Part shown: positions 32,365 to 45,108 of the stretch, piece by piece
Position numbering within the stretch: position 1 is the first letter of the stretch
Layout of the letters: every line of letters starts with the position of its first letter
Source: Blasia pusilla
Lineage: Eukaryota > Marchantiophyta > Marchantiopsida > Blasiales
DNA length: 64,000 bases
Direction of reading: 5' to 3'
NCBI GenBank assembly: GCA_050084515.1
Contig: CM114274.1
Span: forward strand, 30,380,001 to 30,444,000
Position numbers and translations under genes: made by a program
Notes under the pieces: model-generated
Told to the model about the DNA's origin: nothing
Seen by the model: the letters and a program-made list of their open reading frames with translations, nothing else
Databases searched by the model: none

Positions 32365-32998
32365 TTTCATGGGATCCCATTTTAAACTCCTGATCGGCGG
32401 AAGCTAAATCATCCTTATGGGGTAAGACTGTTCGAGTCCAAGGATAGAATTATGTTATGCAAAAAAGGAGACGACTTCACAAAATGAAGGGGCTCTAAAT
32501 TCGCGGTGCGACCGACTTACGTTTGGCCGCGGTGACTGCGATCTTTCCTTCCAGCTCAGTCGACCCCTGGCACCTACACAATGGAAACATCCAGGCCATT
32601 TTAGTTTCGATCGTGAGTATAATGCATTTTGGTGCAAGCATCCGCACATCTGCAAGAGAATTTCCTGCAGGACGTCGGAGATCCCTATCGTGGGAATCTC
32701 GCCCGTGTTTCAGAAATATTGATCCAGATTGGAAAATTTTGTCCTACCGTTGCCGTATGAATGCTGTCGCAGCGTTCCCGCCTTGATGAATTCGTAGATC
32801 AAAATCTGCTGGCCGGCTTCTTCACAGTAACTGATGAGAGAGGCGAGGTTCCTATGGTGTACTCTGCATAGGACGCTCACCTGCGGGGACCAGCAAAACA
32901 GAGTGATCAATCAAGATTGAAGGCATGAAGGGAACCTTTCATGGGATCCCATTTTGAACTCCTGATCAGCGGAAGCTAAATCATCCTTCTGGGGTAAG
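32365..32998. repeat. 62-bp direct repeat flanking the kinase exon
   Basis: 32365-32426 and 32937-32998 match at 59 of 62 positions (TTTCATGGGATCCCATTTT through TGGGGTAAG). They bracket the receptor-kinase exon. The repeat suggests a tandem duplication of exon plus intron with later loss of one copy. Confidence 0.85.
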
Positions 32999-35900
32999 TA
33001 CACCCAACTCCAAGTATCGAGCATTGCCAAGAAAACATCTCAACACAAATCAGAGATATAACTCAGAAGTTTCGACGGTAGAGCGTTGTCTACCTCGTTC
33101 AAGAAATCTGCTGTGCCTTGGCAAGACGTTTGAGAGTCACTTCAACTGCTACTTCAAATCCATCGCGAAGTTTACCGTAAAAGACCGATCCGAATCCGCC
33201 TTCACCCATCTTCGTTTAGAAGTTTTCGGTGGCCGGATTCACTTCTGCGAGAGAGAAAGATCTAGTCTGCTGAGCGTTGTGAACGCCAGCCGCATCTGAG
33301 GTTGATTTGCTACAAACTTCCTTTGCTTGAACTTCTGCTCTACCTTCTGGTTCTGATATTGGCAACGGCACAATAGCAATCAACCAACTCTGTCAGCGAC
33401 GTCGAGGTGGTACCGCAATCCTTGGTAGAGACCAAGAGTCACTGGCCCCATCATCAAAGGCTTTGGCCAGAATCGTATCTGGATAGTCGTGGTTATGAAT
33501 TATTTCAGTCTGTATGTAGTACACAACTGGTTGCACTCGACGGCAAACGCTTATCTTCGGCGGTCTGGGCACCATCCCCTCTGTTTTCTGGGTGCTGCTT
33601 GGACTTGTACCAGCAGAGGTATAATATCAAAAGTACGACCACGACACAGACCAAAATTCCTCCCGAGGCACAGTCGATGACTGCCCCACCTGGCCTCTTG
33701 CCTGGATATCCATTAACGCTGCATTTCCAATCCGCATCGCGGAAATCGACATTACCAAATGTCCTGCGCACAAGACAATCATCGATCGAGAAACTAGTTG
33801 GATAACCACCGTTCACATATTGTGTTAGGCACAACAAAATTCTTTCTCGTTGGAGGTCGTCGATGTGCTGGAATGGGGGACACCGTAGTCTTAGGACGAA
33901 TTCAAGAATGCGAACTGCTACCATGGAGTGCTTAAAGTCAGGAAAGAACTTACACGAGTTTGAAGTTTTTCTTGGGATTGGACCAGACAGCAAGTTCTTT
34001 TGCAAGAACCTACCCTACAGGGAACCACATGAACAATAGTAATGTATCACAGTGAGTTTGAACGATTCAGAACAATAGATAGTTTCAGTATCTAAAGAGG
34101 TCACCAGCATCAGCTGGGGCGTGCAGTCTTCAGATCCCCTCGAACGGAAAATGAACATAGAAGGTACTTAACACTGATCGATCCACTTTTCTTAACGCTA
34201 CAATTTAAAACATAAAAACAGTGATTTTTCATTCACAGCTCAATAAGAGCAGGAAGTTTGGACAGTGTCTCTAGGATAGCAAGCTGTTGTTCTGCAAGCC
34301 TGCCAGGAGAAGTGCCAGCCAAATCTTCTGCAGCGTGGTTCAAGAGTTAAATGCTACCATCTCCACTTGATTTCTTACGACGGATGACAGCCCAGGACCA
34401 AATCATTTCGCTGCCAGATCGAGAAGTACGACCAATGGGAGCCAACAAAGTTTGGAGGCTCTGCAGTGCACTTAAGTCAGGAATCGGCCCCGTCAGGTGG
34501 TTGTTGGGCATTCATCTGAACACCACCACGGGCAAAGGGTATCAAAGCAACGGGAGTTCGGAATCGGGAAGCTAGAGAAGAACCATCGCCTCATAAGGAT
34601 GGAAAACTCGAGGAACTTGAAACGAATTAATCTGATGGTCTCTTCTAAGGGGAAGATAGCTTACGTCTGTCAAATTTATCGTTTCTGCTATCTCTGGGGT
34701 ATGTTTTCGATGACGTGCATGCTCGACAAATTCCGCAGGAATGAACTTGTGAATGCTTCTTCAGTACGGTAAAACTGCGACATTCAACGGTTCACTGTGT
34801 CCAATGTGTGCAAGGCTAATAACAATGGACAGATATGTCGTGTATGTAGACCTAATACTTCAATGATGCTTGCGAGGCCCATGCACGATTTCCTGTTAAC
34901 GGCTTGACGTAGTAGTTAACAGGATTCAGAGATCTGACGACAATTTATCAACCCTTGGACTAAATTGGGATCCGTCCGTCGCAAGTAAGCCAGTTCCAGG
35001 CAACCGGAAGGTAGGGGATCACCGCTCCAGTCACTTAATCCCATACTTGCCCTCACGGCGTCGAGAGCAGCCACTGAAAACATTCCCGAGGCCAAAGAAT
35101 GGTCAGTGATGAAATCGAAATATTCAACACTTCCTTGAGGCTGTATGCACTCTTCGAGCAGACGACCAATGAAATGGCGATAACTAATTTTTTGTATTCC
35201 GGCAGGGCTGAAATAGGAAGGCATACCGTCTTGATCCAAAGTCTAGTAAGTCCTGGCCAGTCTCACTGGCTTAAGCTCGAGCGCATTCAGGATGGGAGGA
35301 AGAGTTCCATGGACACTTTCAGATAAGGAGAAGTTGACCGAGGGGCTGGGCAACACTTCGTAGAAATTCCACATTTTAGCTAAGTCTTTGGAGACGTTCA
35401 GGCTAAACCAGAAGTTATCAATAAGAGAGGTGACGATTTCCCGACGATCACTCGGCAGCAATGAATGACGACGAATGTTGTCGTTTAGGGTGAAGTCTGT
35501 GAAGAACCAGAGGCTTTAGGAGGGAGTTGTCCATGCTGTCTGCAGGACAGGCTCTGGCGGATATCCACCGATGTATTCTGGATTTGGGACCGGAGTATTG
35601 GTGTTGATTCCAGGAACAGATTTCAATCCTTGACTTGGGACTGTCCATAAGCGATCAAACTTGTCCTCTGCGTATCTGCACCACTTCATGGAATGATGAA
35701 TGATTAGGCTGAAACTCACAGACGAGCGCAACAGCGTGCGCTTATCGTCTTGGGATCATCGTTGTATTTCTCGAATTATAGTATTAGAATCGTAAGGAGA
35801 CATTCGAAAGAACCTTAAATACTCGAGAATGGATCATTGCCCATGACGAACTTTGAATCTAGAATTGTTTGGTAATAGATCTTGAGAGCACCGATCGGTT

Positions 35901-36983
35901 CCTGAATGAGGAATACCTGGCCGACGAAATGGTACTAGAAACGCCACCGCAGTTCAATGTGTTGAACATCTTCAGATACTTTCCTTCGTAACCCGTTCCT
36001 TCTGCCAAAAGCCAGAAGATGATTTTTGACACCGTTGCAACTAAAAAGTATTGATTCGTAAGGACATCGTCTGTATCTTCTACAGTTATTGTGATGTGAT
36101 CGGTAATCGCAGAGTCTATACTGATTCCAAAACTGTTCGTTGTTTCTGTGTCCGTATCATTTTCCTTGGCCCCGCAGTCGATGCTAATGAATCCTGCGGT
36201 TCGATCACATTGAGCTAGATCAGAATTTGGGGATCTGGAAACTCAATTTGAAGCCGGGTTGTGAACGTAGGTAGCCTCGGTCGTACTTCCTGAAGAGTCA
36301 CATTTTGAAGAAAAATGTCTAGCTTGTTCTGGAGCTCTGGATTGAACTGATGAATCACACCAGAGCATGGAATTGCATGCAGTTGACTGTGTTCTTTGAA
36401 AGCTTGCTTTGACCATTTAATCAAAACCAAGATCAGTACCTAGACTATATGCACGTGGTGCTCATTCAGAGCTAATATAGACCAGTGGGGCCTGCATTAC
36501 TCGTAGGTGTTATTACCCTGGAGCAAATATTAAATTGAGGTGAAATTCAAGGTCGTTCGAAACTATCTTAACGTTCGTGTTGCAAATCTTTTCACGCAGT
36601 TTATCGAAACCCTTAGACTAAATCTCGTTAGTTTCGTATTCGTTCGAAATTCTAACCAGCTTACGGAACCTGACGTCTTCACGAGAAAATGCCATATGTG
36701 CTCCCGATGAGGTCTCTACAGTTCTACGTCCACGCGTCCTTGATGTTTATGAAGTCGTCAGACAATATACCCTCATTGAGCACTGCATAGTTACCATCGA
36801 GAGATGCACAGATCTGCGAAAAAGATTCATTAATTGCAAGAAATATTCTCCAAAGTTGTCCATTAATAACGTACCTGGTTGAGCTATGATGGGCAGGAGC
36901 AATGGAGTCCACGTCAGAAGGGTTAGAGAAACTCGCGTCCACAAAGACCTACCGGTGAACCGTTTCAATTCAATTCCCTTCAT
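32430..36983 (-). pseudogene. malectin-like LRR receptor kinase pseudogene
   Basis: Minus strand, decayed and split by introns. ATG 36983 starts a signal peptide (VSLTLLTWTPLLLPIIAQ) ending at a GTACGT donor. Malectin-like blocks: GFISIDCGAKEND at about 36190, DRLWTVPSQG at about 35660, GTLPPILNALEL at about 35290, GLSDWSGDP at about 35025. LRRs: NNHLTGPIPDLSALQSL at about 34500 and LLSGPIPRK at about 33990. A transmembrane segment (GGILVCVVVVLLILYLCWY) lies at about 33630. The kinase has GEGGFGSVFYGK, but VAVEV puts Glu in place of the catalytic Lys. Then come VHHRNLASLISYCEE, QQILIYEF, and a frameshifted LSWKE/IAVTAAK. HRD and DFG are absent. It was a plasma-membrane receptor; here it is a truncated relic. 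Confidence 0.85.
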
Positions 36984-37402
36984 GCTGCCTCTAGCCTAAC
37001 TGCAGCTGTAATTCTTTCTTGAGGAGCTCGACCTCTGAGGTCTACAAGAATATCGAAAAAGTTCTGCTACTCGTCAGGCTGCCGAGTCCTGTCGGAGATT
37101 AAGCACAGCACTGGCTTTCATGGCCAGATGTCCAACGCCTTCGTTTCCCCGTGCACTGAATGCGGGACGCTGTTTTCGGGTTCAACGTGTGGGCCCGTGG
37201 ATCGAAATGCAAATGTAGTGAACATTGCTACAGACAATACTCTTGGAACTGAACATAATTTAGAGTTCTGAGGTATCCAAAAATAACTTTCCAAAATTGA
37301 TGTGTGCCACGACTGCATATGTGGGATATGCGCTGAGTAATTGTTTTAAGCGCATAAAGTTAGGCTACAACTAACCAAAACGTTCGTTATCTTACGTATT
37401 TG
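36984..37402. other. spacer between receptor pseudogene and Helitron A
   Basis: No gene. ATCCAAAAATAACTTTCCAAAA at about 37266 nearly repeats the ATCCAAAAATAACTTACCAA inside the Helitron end at 37461-37480. Confidence 0.6.
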
Positions 37403-37480
37403 CTGGTAAGATGCCCATGAGATGCACGGGCATCCCCGTGCATCTCATTTTTGGTAAGTTATCCAAAAATAACTTACCAA
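37403..37480 (-). mobile_element. 3-prime terminus of Helitron A with hairpin
   Basis: On the minus strand a perfect 14-bp stem with a 4-base loop (arms 37417-37430 and 37435-37448) is followed by GGGCATCTTACCAG. Helitrons normally end in a hairpin about 10 bases before CTRR; here CTAG has become CCAG. A second perfect stem of 11 bp (37451-37461 with 37470-37480) lies just inside. The end matches Helitron C (GGGCATCTTACTAG). Confidence 0.8.
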
Positions 37481-37562
37481 AAATTTAAAAAAATTGGTAA
37501 GTTGTTAACAATTGTGGACATACAAATCGTGGTGAGATCTTTGCTCTTCGAAGAATTTTATT

Positions 37563-39760
37563 TCATCCAAGTATTTCGTTATAATCACCTTTTACATTTG
37601 AATGTTCGTAACTTCCACTAGTAATGTGGATGGAACTTTTCTTCCCTACTCTAGATAATGCTACATATAATTGGCCATGAAAAAATACGGTAGTAGGCAA
37701 GTAAATTCCAACATTTTGCAAAGTTTGACCTTCAGACTTATTAATAGTCATAACAAAAGCCGGGCGAATAAGGAATTGAAACCTACCTAAAGCAAATAGC
37801 AAACCCGAGTCACATGCAATCAATGGGATAGGTGGATTCTCCAATATTCTTCCCTATAATGATCTTAGCATCTATGCAATGTTGCATAAATCCACGAATC
37901 ACCAATCTAGTCCCATTTGCTTGTCCATGTGACCCCTTCATGTTTCGTAAGAGCATGATTGGTGTACCAATCTTCAAACACAGACGATGCGGAGGGAGTC
38001 TAGAAGGCAAGCATGTGTTCAAAAATTTTGTTGGATAGACAGGACTCATCCCCTCATTTGGAATAGAATCAACGCTGAGGTAAATATGCTCTTGTACACA
38101 ATATGTAGAGAATTGGTGAGAAGTAATATTACTATCCAAACTTCCCCACAAAGATGTTCCAATAAGAGAGGAAAAAAATATATGCACGTTAAAAGGATTA
38201 CCTATCCAAGAAACCGAGACAAGACATCTCCATTGATTTCGTCAACATCCCTGTTTCTGGGTGTCAAAATAGCCGTATCTCTCAATAAATCAATGTCATG
38301 GAATCGGCTAGAAGAATTGCCATAGATTAAATCAATAAGATCGCATATCTTGTTACTCTTAGTTACAAGATAAATGTATAAAGTCTTCTCCCAAATGAGG
38401 GTGCAAAGGTACACAACCCTCTCCCACTTCCAATAATCAATCGAAAAAAACTTGTTGTTCAATACGAAAATGACCTTCCAACCTTTGACGCATGTATATT
38501 GTCAACTTCATGACCTTAACATTAGACCAAAGAGATGACCTCTTTATAGTGGCTTGCACGATTTGTGACTGATCCCCGTGACAAACAACAGGCAAAACTT
38601 GACGAAAGTCACCACCAAATATCATGAGTTTTCCATCAAATGGTATTTGTCCTAGATCATCTGAGATTGTGCGATTCATGGCCTCGAATGCATGACGATG
38701 AGCCATAGGTGCTTCGTCCCATATAATGAGTATCACATCACGGATTAAGCGCGCTTGATCACTATTGACCAATCAACTACAAACGATTTAGGGAAGTAAA
38801 TTAGAATTTGCAATACTTAGAGAGATTATTTGTATTGATAGAATATGATGTAAAGTAGGTTAAAGCGTTTACTTGCAAGTAGAGCTCTCACGAAGATTGA
38901 TAGAGATCTTGAAGCCTGAATAGGTTGTACGTTCTCCATCTAACAATAGAGCAGCAATTCTAGATGATGCTACTACTAAATCTTTACCTCTTGCACTTCT
39001 TACACTTGCAAGGAGAAGATTATATAAATATGGCTTTCCCGTTCCACTTGGACCATCGATGAAATTTTTTTTGGAGATGGTGGAGCATTCACGCATATTT
39101 TATCAAGCTCATCATGTATAGCATCCCAAAAAACACGTTGTCCTTCATTTAGAACAGATTCTCCAAATTGTACACGCTCAAATCATTCCTCAATATCATA
39201 TAATAGCTCTTGTTCCTCCAAAATATGAATGCGAAGGAAGGCTTTGGAAATTAGCTTGAGGCATGTCAGGAAAGTCATGTAGTCTCTTTCCTTGATCTTG
39301 TAAGTAATAGTGGACTTCCAACAATGCAGTATTAATTATAGTGTCATCAACAGGAAGATTATGAATTCCTATTTTCTGCAATGGCAAAGTTTTGAAAATA
39401 TCCAAATCATGGTTAGTTTCTTCATTAAAAACTATGTTACTATGAGGAAGGAAACGAGTGATAGTGATGATTTCTTACCTCACGCTTTTCATATAAGAGA
39501 TCTTCTACCAAGAGACCCGAGAATTCACTCCAAAGTTTACCAGGTTGAGCCAGTGTGTTGTAAGCTAGAATAATTGTAAATAGAGGGCGAAGTATAGAAC
39601 CCATACGGATCATACAACCTTCTTTAAAGCAATAGAACACTACCCTATCATCCTCAACGAGTCCCAATTGGATTGCGACCTCCTTGAATGTTGGACACAA
39701 TACTCCATCAACAGTTCTCAAACATTCGTATGTGGTTGCTCCTCAAACATTATGAAGGAG
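37563..39760 (-). pseudogene. Helitron A, Pif1-like helicase part
   Basis: Minus strand, order 39760 to 37563. N-terminal block GVLCPTFKEVAIQLGLVEDD; intron-like break; DDTIINTALLEVHYYLQDQGK; Walker A as GPSGTGKPYLYN (canonical Thr is Pro); Walker B IIWDEAPMAHRHAFEAMNR; GGDFRQVLPVV; LTPRNRDVDEIN; then PSRLPPHRLCLKIGTPIMLL, TINKSEGQTLQNVGIYLP and GQLYVALSRV. Helicase unwinds DNA for rolling-circle transposition. Several stops and frame changes occur, and splice-like GTAAG sites separate the blocks. Confidence 0.88.
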
Positions 39761-40199
39761 TAATCTCAACCAATGACGTTCTCCTTCACCTATACATGTG
39801 TGAAATAAATTAGCTCATCCCTTTCCATAATCATTCACTCACTTTAGAATGAATAAATATAAGAGGGAAATCCAATGTACAAAAAAAAGCATAGGATAAA
39901 ATTTTGGGTATTCACCTGGATGAGTAAGGTATAACCGACCAATGGGATGGCCACAACCATTTCTTTTTTTTACCCTCCAAATCCATCTCCTCTTAGTCCA
40001 ATGATAATATGAAGGAAAATCTATCTAGAGATATTGTTGGGTAGTGGAGTCGGATAGATTAGTTGCAAACCATTGTGTTAGAGTTGTCTCTCTATTTAGT
40101 TGCAAAAAATTTGCGGGAGCGTCAACATCATTGAAGTTCATCATTTGCTGCTCTGGAAGATGAACAACTAATTGCACAATACTTGGAAGTTTAGCATGT

Positions 40200-42470
40200 A
40201 TACTTAACTTGAAGAGTCGCCAACCAGCCTTAGAAGATGATATACATCTGGAAGAATAATGTCGAATATATTAGAAGACCCTAGATGAGATTCTAAAAGA
40301 TATTTAGAAACACAGAGGTCAACAAAAAAAATCATCAAATAGTAGAATCATACCTCGCATCAAGATATGACGACGATTATCCAATGAATTTTTGTGGGAA
40401 GTTATTGCCCTCCCATTCTCCATTCTAAACAAAAACAATAACAAATCATGAATACATGGATGTTATATGGCTAAGAATAAAAATATAATAAAGAAAAGCC
40501 AAGATCAAAAGATCCTTACCTGCGATAGATTGGGTGATCATCTTCCATCTCTGTTGTGTTGGATGCAAAAGCTTTAGGAGAGCCTTTGGTACACTTTTTT
40601 GTTTCCTTATCCATACATGAGGGATTTTTGCTGAAATGATACAATCATAATTAGAAGTGGTATGTGGTTTATCATCAAGACCTTAAGTAATAAGAATGTG
40701 AACATGTGGCAAACCTCTTTTTTGGAATTTCACCATATGGATGCATCTCGCAACTCGACCTAATATTTTATTATTTTTGATGATAAGTCGTAATAGCTCC
40801 TTCTTTTTCTTCTCAAAAACTCGCACAACCAATTCGAGTCGGTCTATAGCTGATTGACCAGGTAATAAGGCAAATGTAATCTCCTCCCACTTCGGATTGC
40901 ATATCATGGTCAAAAAGTAGTCAAGATTTCCCAACTATCTTATGATTGCCATTGCATCCTGATACAATTGATGCATATGACGTGGGCCTCTAGTAAAAGA
41001 AGAGGGTAATACTATGCATCTCCCAAACCTTGTATTGTCAACATGATGTCGATGCATGGCATCCTTTAAACCTTTATATAATTCAGCCCTCAACTCCTTT
41101 TGATTTAATCGGACCCATGATAATCTTTGCATCTCTATAGTGTCGTAAAGGTCAACCATATATTCTTGAGTAAGTCAACCAAATCACAATAACCGATTGT
41201 TATCTTCACCTCCAATCCTTGTTTGAAGTCAAAAACATGCAGATTGTAAGGCCATAACACTCTTTGACCTTCTTTCCTCAACATTCTCAGCATCAAATCT
41301 TTCCTTGTGCATACAATCATGTGAAGTGTCAATGTGTCTCTCCTCCCCATGAGTAACATAACCTAGATGTGCGGGTCTTTGAGTCCCTTTGAGTCTCCTG
41401 CAGGCTATTCCAACATGCCACCCTGCTTCACCATAGATAAATAATAGAACAAAATGTTATGGAATATATGCTTCATTGTGGTCAGATATGCGCTTCACTC
41501 CTCCTCCATGTAGCGGTACAATGATATCATGATATTCAACGTGTTCACTTCCATCACCTGGTAAAATTGCCGCAACTTCAGAAGTAGTTGGCAAGTTATA
41601 ATGCTTTGCATCAAGACCTCTCTTACTTGCCTTGAGAATGATCTGCATATTAACATCACTTGCTTCATATGCCATATGACAAAAGATCTTCACATATGGA
41701 TTGCACTCATGCAACATATCTTGTAGCCCTCTCAAGATATTCTTGTTAAGATCCAAAGATCTAGACATAACTCTTCCATGATTCTCCAATTCATTTGCAG
41801 TATCATGAATATAGAGTTTAGCAAATTGGGAATGCCCCCCTATATCAGGATGTAAGGGCCCAATAGAATGATGGATCCCTCCTTAGATCTTGAAGTGTCC
41901 AATGCCACCAACTTGTTTATTTTCTTGCACACTAGTAGATGCAAGTTGAAGCGTGGAATTGTAAGCTCGAGCATGTTTAAGGAAATGAAGACTTCTAGGA
42001 CCAACACCTGAAATCAAAGATGGAGGAGATGGAGGAGACGATTTCAAGAAGGGCAAATGTATTCTCCAATGGCCACAACACATGCCATATGGGGAGTCAG
42101 TAAACCTTGTACCTTTCACCATTTCACATTTCTAATGTAAGGCACAACATGATAGCCATATTTCTGTTATAGAACCCAATGTATGATAATCACTGGTAGG
42201 ACTCAAACTCCTGTGTAATCGCAACTTCCTAATATCACTTTCTTGGAAATTTGGTCTCCTTGCAAGATTAAGTAAGGAATTTACTCTAACTTTCCTATCA
42301 ACATTAGACACATGATGAATTATAGAAGCATTTGGTATTGGGGTACTTTCTATAGGTAACACAACTCTATTAGAGGTGGAAGACACATGACCTACTCTTG
42401 ACATTACCTCATCCCCAAGATGGGGAAGAGTGGAAGTATTCTCAAGCACTTCATGTACACCTTCCAATAG
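40200..42470 (-). pseudogene. Helitron A, Rep (HUH) part lacking the tyrosine motif
   Basis: Minus strand. The N-terminal zinc region (SPYGMCCGHWRIHLP, HARAYNSTLQLAS) is followed by LQDMLHECNPYVKIFCHMAYE, YNLPTTSEVAAILPGDG, the HQLYQDAMAI block, FLTMICNPKWEE, and the HUH motif KRGLPHVHIL (about 40690-40720). After the intron at about 40437-40517 the frame reads MENGRAIT and then jumps from SLDN to a piece near YLDA. About 160 bp present in copy B, including the catalytic YLYKYVYKG, is deleted. Strand nicking should be impossible. Confidence 0.88.
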
Positions 42471-43130
42471 TTCACCCGGAATATAGTGAGAATGGGAAGT
42501 AACTCAATTCTTGGTGTTACATAAGTAGTTGGCTCGATTGTACAAGGATTCTCAATAACTTCATGGAATACAGAGGTAGATAACTGAAGTGATGGTCTTT
42601 GCGGTACATAAATATCTTCTAGGGATTGAAGATGAACTTCTTGATTTTCTCCCAACATCACTCCATTCGCATTGGAAGGCCTGAAGAAACAATGAACATA
42701 TATTATAAACAATACACATAAATCATATATGTCCAATTTCGAATGAGGATAAAAAAAGTAGGATAGATACCTTACGATTTGAGTCAAAATCTCCATAACT
42801 AGAGTAGTTGGAACAGCCTCGACTTCCAAAGGAGGCTTGGATGAACATGGAGTGCTTTCCTTCTTTTCCTGTACTCACACTAGTAGGTCCTCTTTTTTTC
42901 TTTAAGAACTTCTATTTTATCGCACGAATGGCACGTTTTTGTTTTTGGGTCTCACCACGTGCAACCTTCCGGAAATCACGTATATCGATAGGATTCAATG
43001 GAATGGGAAGTCTAGAATAACGCAACAATTGAATAAACAAAGCAAATAATATTAGAAGTTGGGACAATGGAAGATAGAAATTTGGGCTTGCTAAATGATG
43101 ATGAGTGGAGTAAACTTACGTTGGAGATAG
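42404..43130 (-). pseudogene. Helitron A, N-terminal exons
   Basis: Minus-strand exon with PIPLNPIDIRDF, FRKVARGETQKQKRAIRAIK (basic, nuclear-localisation-like) and KKKRGPTS at about 43010-42890. An intron with ACCTTACG donor orientation lies at about 42772-42682, then SNANGVMLGENQEVHLQSLED. Similarity to Helitron C (61755-61915) ends at about 43128, where fragment B begins. Confidence 0.7.
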
Positions 43131-44720
43131 GGATTATCTCTCCTCGAAATCGAGACATTACCCTTTCATTTATGTCATCAACATCTTTATTTCTCAAAGC
43201 CAAAATTTCCGTATCTCTCAAGAAATCGATGTCATTGAATTCGCATGGAAAATTGTCATATATTAAATCAATAAGATCACATATCTTATTTTTTTAGTAA
43301 CAATTTCAAATGGTAATCGTATAAAGTCTTCTCCCAAATGAGGATGCAAAGGTACACGACCCTCTCCCACTTCTAATAACCAATAAGCAAAAGCTTGTTG
43401 TTCACTACACAAGTGAACAACAAGCTTCCAACATTTAAACTCGCATGTTTGTTGTCAACTTCATGACCTTTACATTAGACCAAAGAGATGACCTCTTTAT
43501 GGTGGCTTGGATGGTTTGCGGTCAATCCCTATGACGAACAACATGCAACACTTGACGAAAATCATCACTGAATATCATAAGTTTTCTACCAAATGGTAAT
43601 TTTTGTAGATCATTAGATCGAAAAAACTCCCATAATATCTTGCAAAGTTTGATTTACAACCTCAAATGCATGACGATGAGCCATAGGAGCTTCATCCCAT
43701 ATAATAAGCATTACAACACAGATTAAGCGCAGTCCATCATTATTAACTGATAAAATACAATAAAAAAAGGGAGTAAATTAGAACTTGTGCCACCAAAATT
43801 GGAGGTAATTAAAATTTTTGCATCACCAGAATTGGCACTTACTTGCAAGTAGAGCTCTCGTGAAGATTGATGGGGATTTTGAATCACGAATACGTCCTCC
43901 GTCTAACAATAGAGCAGTTATTATGGATGACGCCATAGTCAAAGCTATACCTCTTGCACTCCTTACACTTGCAAGGATAAGATTATATAAAAATGTTTTT
44001 CCCGTTCCACCTAAGCCATCGATGAAATTTTCTTTTGGAGATGGTGGAGCATCCAAACATATTTGATCAAGCTTATCATATATAGCATCCTAAATAATCC
44101 ATTGTCCTTCATTTAGACATACTTCTCCCAATTGCACTTGCTCAAATAGTTCTTCGGTATCATATAATAGCTCTTGTTCCTCCAAATATGAATTTCATTG
44201 AAGGCGTTGGAAGTCAGGTTGGGGCATGTCTGGAAAGTTAGAAAGTCTTTTTCCTTGATCTTATAAATAATAATGGACTTCCAACAATGCAGTATTCACC
44301 ATAGCATCTTCAACGGGAAAATTAGGAATTCCAATTTTCTACAAAATAGGATGATAATCCAAAATTGGTTAGTATCTTGAATGCTCAATAGAAGATACTA
44401 TTAGGAATTAAAAAAATGATGCAAGGGTAGTAATGAATTCTTACCTGATGTCGTTCATATAAGAGATCTTCTACAAGTTGAATCAAGAATTGACTCCAAC
44501 ATATTGCAGGTTGAACAAGTGTGTTGTATGCTACAATAATTCCAAATAGGTGACGAAGTGAAGAATCTGTACGAATTATAGAAGCTTCTTCAAAGCAAGA
44601 GAACACTTCCCTGTCATCCTCAAGAAGTTCCAATTGGATAGCAGCCTCCTTGAATGTTGGATATAATCTCCCATTTATAGTTCTCAAGCATTTGTACATA
44701 GTTGTTCCTCAAACATTATG
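43131..44720 (-). pseudogene. Helitron fragment B, truncated Pif1-like helicase
   Basis: Minus strand. TINGRLYPTFKEAAIQLELL (44699 on), Walker A GLGGTGKTFLYN intact at about 44020, Walker B region at about 43700 (IIWDEAPMAHRHAFE), then ILALRNKDVDDINERVMSRF. It stops at a degenerate splice donor (GAG/AT instead of AG/GT), fused to the second exon of Helitron A at about 43130. The C-terminal helicase motifs are absent, so this is an internal fragment. Confidence 0.85.
43391..43427. repeat. hairpin with 16-bp perfect arms in fragment B
   Basis: Arms 43391-43406 (AAGCTTGTTGTTCACT) and 43412-43427 are exact inverted copies with a 5-base loop. Helitron C at about 56907-56943 has only one arm-like segment. 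Confidence 0.9.
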
Positions 44721-45108
44721 GAGAAGTAATGTCAACCAATGACGTTCTCCTTCACCTATGAGGAAGTAAACTAAATAGGTTTATCCCAACATATAGATAC
44801 ATGCTTTACAAGTGGAATATAAAAGCAATTGTATACAAAGAATTTTTGAGCATTTACCTGGATGAGTAAGGTATAAGCGGCCAATAGGATGGCCACTACC
44901 ATTTTGTTTTCGTACCCTACGAATCTATCTCTTGTGACTCCAACAATAATAAGAAGGAAAATCTATGTATAGATATTGTCAAGCACCGAGTCAGATAGAT
45001 TGGTTGCAAACCATTAGGTCAATGTTGTCTCTCTTTTTAGTTACAAAATATCTCCAGGAGCGTCAACATCATTGAAATAGAATAATTGTTGTTCAAGAAG
45101 TTGGACTG

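Noticed and set aside
37417-37448. rho-independent transcription terminator
   Set aside because: Bacterial terminators do not apply in a plant nucleus; the hairpin fits a Helitron 3-prime end.
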